64,000 nucleotides of DNA from Clostridia bacterium (lineage in GTDB: Bacteria; Bacillota; Clostridia; Caldicoprobacterales; Caldicoprobacteraceae), in the NCBI GenBank assembly GCA_017577715.1, contig PKRC01000005.1, forward strand, positions 62,001 through 126,000. Reading direction: 5' to 3'. Position 1 is the first letter of the stretch. The number at the start of each line of letters is the position of its first letter. Below are positions 62,048 through 64,000 of this stretch, piece after piece. The translations under genes and the position numbers were made by a program. Below the pieces are notes generated by a model. It was not told where the DNA came from and made no database searches. It saw only the letters and a program-made list of their open reading frames with translations.

Positions 62048-62727
62048 AGGTAAACCCCCTTATAATCCTCAAGTTTGCGCTTAAATTCTTCAAGCTCTTT
62101 TTTAGAATCAGGCGTTCCCCGGGATTCAAGCTGCTCTATGATGGCTGCCGTCTTGGCCATCTTGTACTCTATAAACTCCTTCAGCAACGGGTGCTGCTTT
62201 TTTATGAGCATATACCCTATATCATAATACACATCATGAGGGATGTGCTGCTTGCCCTGCTGGGCTACCATTACCTCGTAGAACTTGTCCTTTTCGCGCG
62301 TCAATGACTCATCCACTATAGCATATCCATTATCGACCAACCATTTTCGCAGCAGCCCTTGGCTTTTCATGGGCTGCAGCACAAAGGTTTTAACGGTGGA
62401 TGTAACCTGTGGAGCACTCTTCAAAATGTCCCTTATCAGTACCCCACCCACTCCAGCTATGATCACCGTATCGGCTTCGCCAGGATGTATGACCGATAGC
62501 CCATCTCCCACCCTTGCCTCGATCATGTCTTCCAATCCATGGGCCCTTATAAGGGCTTCTGCTTTTTTGAGCGAAGCAGCACTTATATCGGTTACAATGG
62601 CACTCTCTGCAATGCCTCTCTTGACCAACCAAACGGGAAGCTTTCCGTGATCAGTTCCAACATCCACGACGCACCTTGACGGTGGCACCATCTCGGCAAC
62701 GCTGAGCAATCTTCCTTTCAACCGCAT
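62020..62727 (-). CDS. trmK: tRNA (adenine-22-N1)-methyltransferase
   Basis: Makes m1A22 in tRNAs. It is 235 aa: a Rossmann methyltransferase with CVVDVGTDHGKLPVWL (about 19-34, SAM site), DISAASLKKAEALI and VIIAGVGGVLI, then a C-terminal helical arm (about 160-235). rpoD-trmK-nif3 is the conserved Bacillus and Clostridia order. It has a probable promoter about 90 bases upstream, with a hairpin in between. Confidence 0.94.
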   Translation of the reverse strand: MRLKGRLLSVAEMVPPSRCVVDVGTDHGKLPVWLVKRGIAESAIVTDISAASLKKAEALIRAHGLEDMIEARVGDGLSVIHPGEADTVIIAGVGGVLIRDILKSAPQVTSTVKTFVLQPMKSQGLLRKWLVDNGYAIVDESLTREKDKFYEVMVAQQGKQHIPHDVYYDIGYMLIKKQHPLLKEFIEYKMAKTAAIIEQLESRGTPDSKKELEEFKRKLEDYKGVYLWLTRCNRW

Positions 62728-62740
62728 TCCATCACCTTAA

Positions 62741-62769
62741 ACAAAAAAACACCGTTTTTATCCGGCGTT
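62741..62769 (-). terminator. Hairpin with T-run between the tRNA and trmK
   Basis: Minus-strand AACGCCG / CGGTGTT (one G-T pair) followed by TTTTTGTTT. It may end the tRNA transcript or act as a leader attenuator for trmK. Confidence 0.6.
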
Positions 62770-62809
62770 GTTGTTTACGACAAAAAGACATCTTTTGCCT
62801 TCATAATCT

Positions 62810-62838
62810 ATTATAACCATCCAAGCTCCATTGGCCAA
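62810..62838 (-). promoter_or_regulatory. Putative sigma-A promoter upstream of trmK
   Basis: Minus-strand TTGGCC (62838-62833), 17-base spacer, TATAAT (62815-62810). The hairpin at 62741-62769 lies between it and trmK. Confidence 0.45.
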
Positions 62839-62949
62839 CGTTACGGCCAAATATGGTTAGCACCCCAACAATCCTTTTATCAGCCACACCATAGCAAATA
62901 TAGTTAAGCACTGAACTTGTATAGGCGCCATATCGCCATATAAATAAAA

Positions 62950-63025
62950 TGGTGGGCCTTCAGGGATTCGAACCCCGGACCAACCGGTTATGAGCCGGCT
63001 GCTCTGACCGCTGAGCTAAAGGCCC
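62950..63025 (-). tRNA. tRNA with CAT anticodon, probably tRNA-Ile2 (or elongator Met)
   Basis: A complete 76-base cloverleaf including an encoded CCA. Acceptor GGGCCTT / AAGGCCC, D-arm AGCTC-GAGC, anticodon stem GCCGG / CCGGT with loop CTCATAA, T-arm CCGGG-TTCGAAT-CCCTG. The acceptor is fully paired and the anticodon stem lacks three G-C pairs, so it is not the initiator. The loop CTCATAA and GGxCCTTTAGCTC start resemble Bacillus tRNA-Ile2, in which the C is changed to lysidine and reads AUA. Elongator Met cannot be excluded. Confidence 0.9.
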
Positions 63026-63251
63026 ACAAAAACGCAATTACAAATAATATTATAGCGTAATCACCTTATTCAGTCAATAGGGGAGAAAATCCTATAGGCA
63101 AATCAGAGCATCGAACCATGGTGAGCTCTCCTGCATGCTGGGTAGTTGTTGGATATCTATATCATACAGATTTCTCACTACGGTTCTATTATCCTTTAGG
63201 TGTTGCATTTATTTAAACTAAACTTTTCTAATTTCGCCTCTCAAAATAAAG

Positions 63252-63295
63252 AAGGATTCAGCACCTCCTTTTATATTAAGAGATGCTGAACCCTT
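63252..63295 (-). terminator. Terminator of rpoD
   Basis: AAGGGTTCAGCATCT-type stem pairing with AGGTGCTGAATCCTT across a 14-base loop, followed by CTTTATTTTG on the minus strand; it begins at the rpoD stop. Confidence 0.75.
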
Positions 63296-64000
63296 AGTCT
63301 AGGAAATCCTTTAGCTTCTTGCTTCTGCTGGGATGCCTTAGCTTTCTCAAGGCCTTGGCTTCAATCTGACGGATCCTCTCCCTGGTAACGTTGAACTCCC
63401 TGCCTACTTCCTCCAGCGTCCTCGCTCTGCCGTCATCCAGACCAAACCTCAGCCTCAATACCTTTTCTTCTCTAGGCGTTAAAGTATCCAGCACTTCCTT
63501 AAGCTGCTCTTTTAACAAGTTATAGGCTGCTGCTTCTGCAGGCGCTGGAGCATCCTCGTCGGGGATGAAGTCTCCCAGGTGGCTATCCTCCTCTTCTCCT
63601 ATGGGGGTCTCAAGCGAAATGGGCTCCTGAGCTATTTTTAGAATCTCCCTCACCTTTTCCTCCGAGATGCCCATCTCCCGTGCAATCTCTTCGGGCTGAG
63701 GCTCACGGCCGTATTCCTGAAGGAGCTGCCGCGAAACCCTGATGAGCTTATTGATGGTCTCAACCATGTGCACCGGAATCCTTATGGTCCTGGCCTGGTC
63801 AGCTATAGCTCTGGTTATAGCCTGGCGGATCCACCATGTAGCGTAAGTGCTGAACTTATAACCCTTTCTGTAGTCGAATTTCTCTACAGCTTTTATGAGG
63901 CCCAGATTGCCTTCCTGTATGAGATCCAGGAAAAGCATTCCTCGGCCCACATATCGCTTTGCAATGCTGACCACCAGTCGAAGGTTGGCCTCTATGAGCC
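63294..64000 (-). CDS. rpoD: RNA polymerase sigma factor RpoD (SigA), 3' part
   Basis: The housekeeping sigma factor, truncated by the right edge; about the last 235 residues are visible and the frame is open to base 64000. Region 2 shows LIEANLRLVVSIAKRY, LDLIQEGNLGLIKAVEKFDY and the -10 recognising FSTYATWWIRQAITRAI. Region 3 and region 4 follow with the -35 helix-turn-helix TLEEVGREFNVTRERIRQIE, ending DFLD. It recognises the TTGACA/TATAAT promoters listed in this window. Confidence 0.97.
   Translation of the reverse strand, partial: LIEANLRLVVSIAKRYVGRGMLFLDLIQEGNLGLIKAVEKFDYRKGYKFSTYATWWIRQAITRAIADQARTIRIPVHMVETINKLIRVSRQLLQEYGREPQPEEIAREMGISEEKVREILKIAQEPISLETPIGEEEDSHLGDFIPDEDAPAPAEAAAYNLLKEQLKEVLDTLTPREEKVLRLRFGLDDGRARTLEEVGREFNVTRERIRQIEAKALRKLRHPSRSKKLKDFLD

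Noticed and set aside
62950..63025. Initiator tRNA-Met
   Set aside because: The acceptor end is fully paired and the anticodon stem lacks the three consecutive G-C pairs of initiators.
1..64000. CRISPR arrays, prophage or complete insertion sequences
   Set aside because: No regularly spaced short repeats, integrase, terminase or intact transposase were seen.

Overview
This window looks like a chromosomal segment of a spore-forming, anaerobic, fermentative member of the Clostridia (Firmicutes), probably thermophile-related and of moderate GC. The evidence is the acetate-forming pair pta-ackA, sporulation genes (ylbJ, an alpha/beta-type SASP, a 26-residue spoVM, a PdaB-like deacetylase), strong AGGAGG-type ribosome binding sites, and gene order shared with Bacillus subtilis (ylb cluster, ylo cluster, rpoD-trmK-nif3). 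Almost all genes lie on the minus strand.

Layout. 0.1-2.4 kb: ackA and pta. 2.6-8 kb: a ylb-like cluster (tmcAL, patatin-like lipase, ylbJ, coiled-coil protein, coaD, rsmD) and a SASP. 8-12.4 kb: recG, the fatty-acid kinase fakA and an Asp23 protein, followed by the plus-strand rpmB. 12.8-27.7 kb: a long ylo-type housekeeping block (spoVM, small membrane protein, thiN, rpe, rsgA, prkC, prpC, rlmN, rsmB, fmt, def, priA, coaBC, rpoZ, gmk, remA, yicC). 27.8-32.2 kb: an AIR-synthase-like protein and gatCAB; GatA has lost two of its three catalytic residues. 32.4-35.2 kb: a 934-residue secreted cell-wall amidase whose catalytic domain is split by a long coiled coil. 35.6-43.5 kb: a Mug-like glycosylase, ligA, pcrA, a YerC-type repressor, a LysM protein, an SSB-like protein and a polysaccharide deacetylase.

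43.7-47.3 kb is an AT-rich accessory island with decayed genes. It holds a lipoprotein gene broken by two apparent frameshifts, a toxin-antitoxin-SecB-like chaperone (TAC) operon with a 20-bp perfect palindromic operator and a frameshifted toxin, an hsdR remnant and a membrane-anchored unknown. 47.5-48.9 kb is a probable cobalamin-uptake operon (cobalamin riboswitch with terminator, DUF4430 protein, ECF S component). 49-50.4 kb pairs a bactofilin with an M23 peptidase, followed by a plus-strand putP-type symporter. 52.3-57.2 kb holds a ParC/ParE-type topoisomerase pair behind a LexA (SOS) box. The remainder carries a sirtuin, DegV, YkuS, RNase P RNA, a zinc-ribbon coiled-coil protein, nif3, trmK, a CAT-anticodon tRNA and the 3' part of rpoD, which runs off the right edge.

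The observations most worth following up are the split amidase, the TAC module in a Gram-positive genome, and the GatA with a degenerate Ser-cisSer-Lys triad. I could not run any database search; family names rest on motif recognition and gene order.
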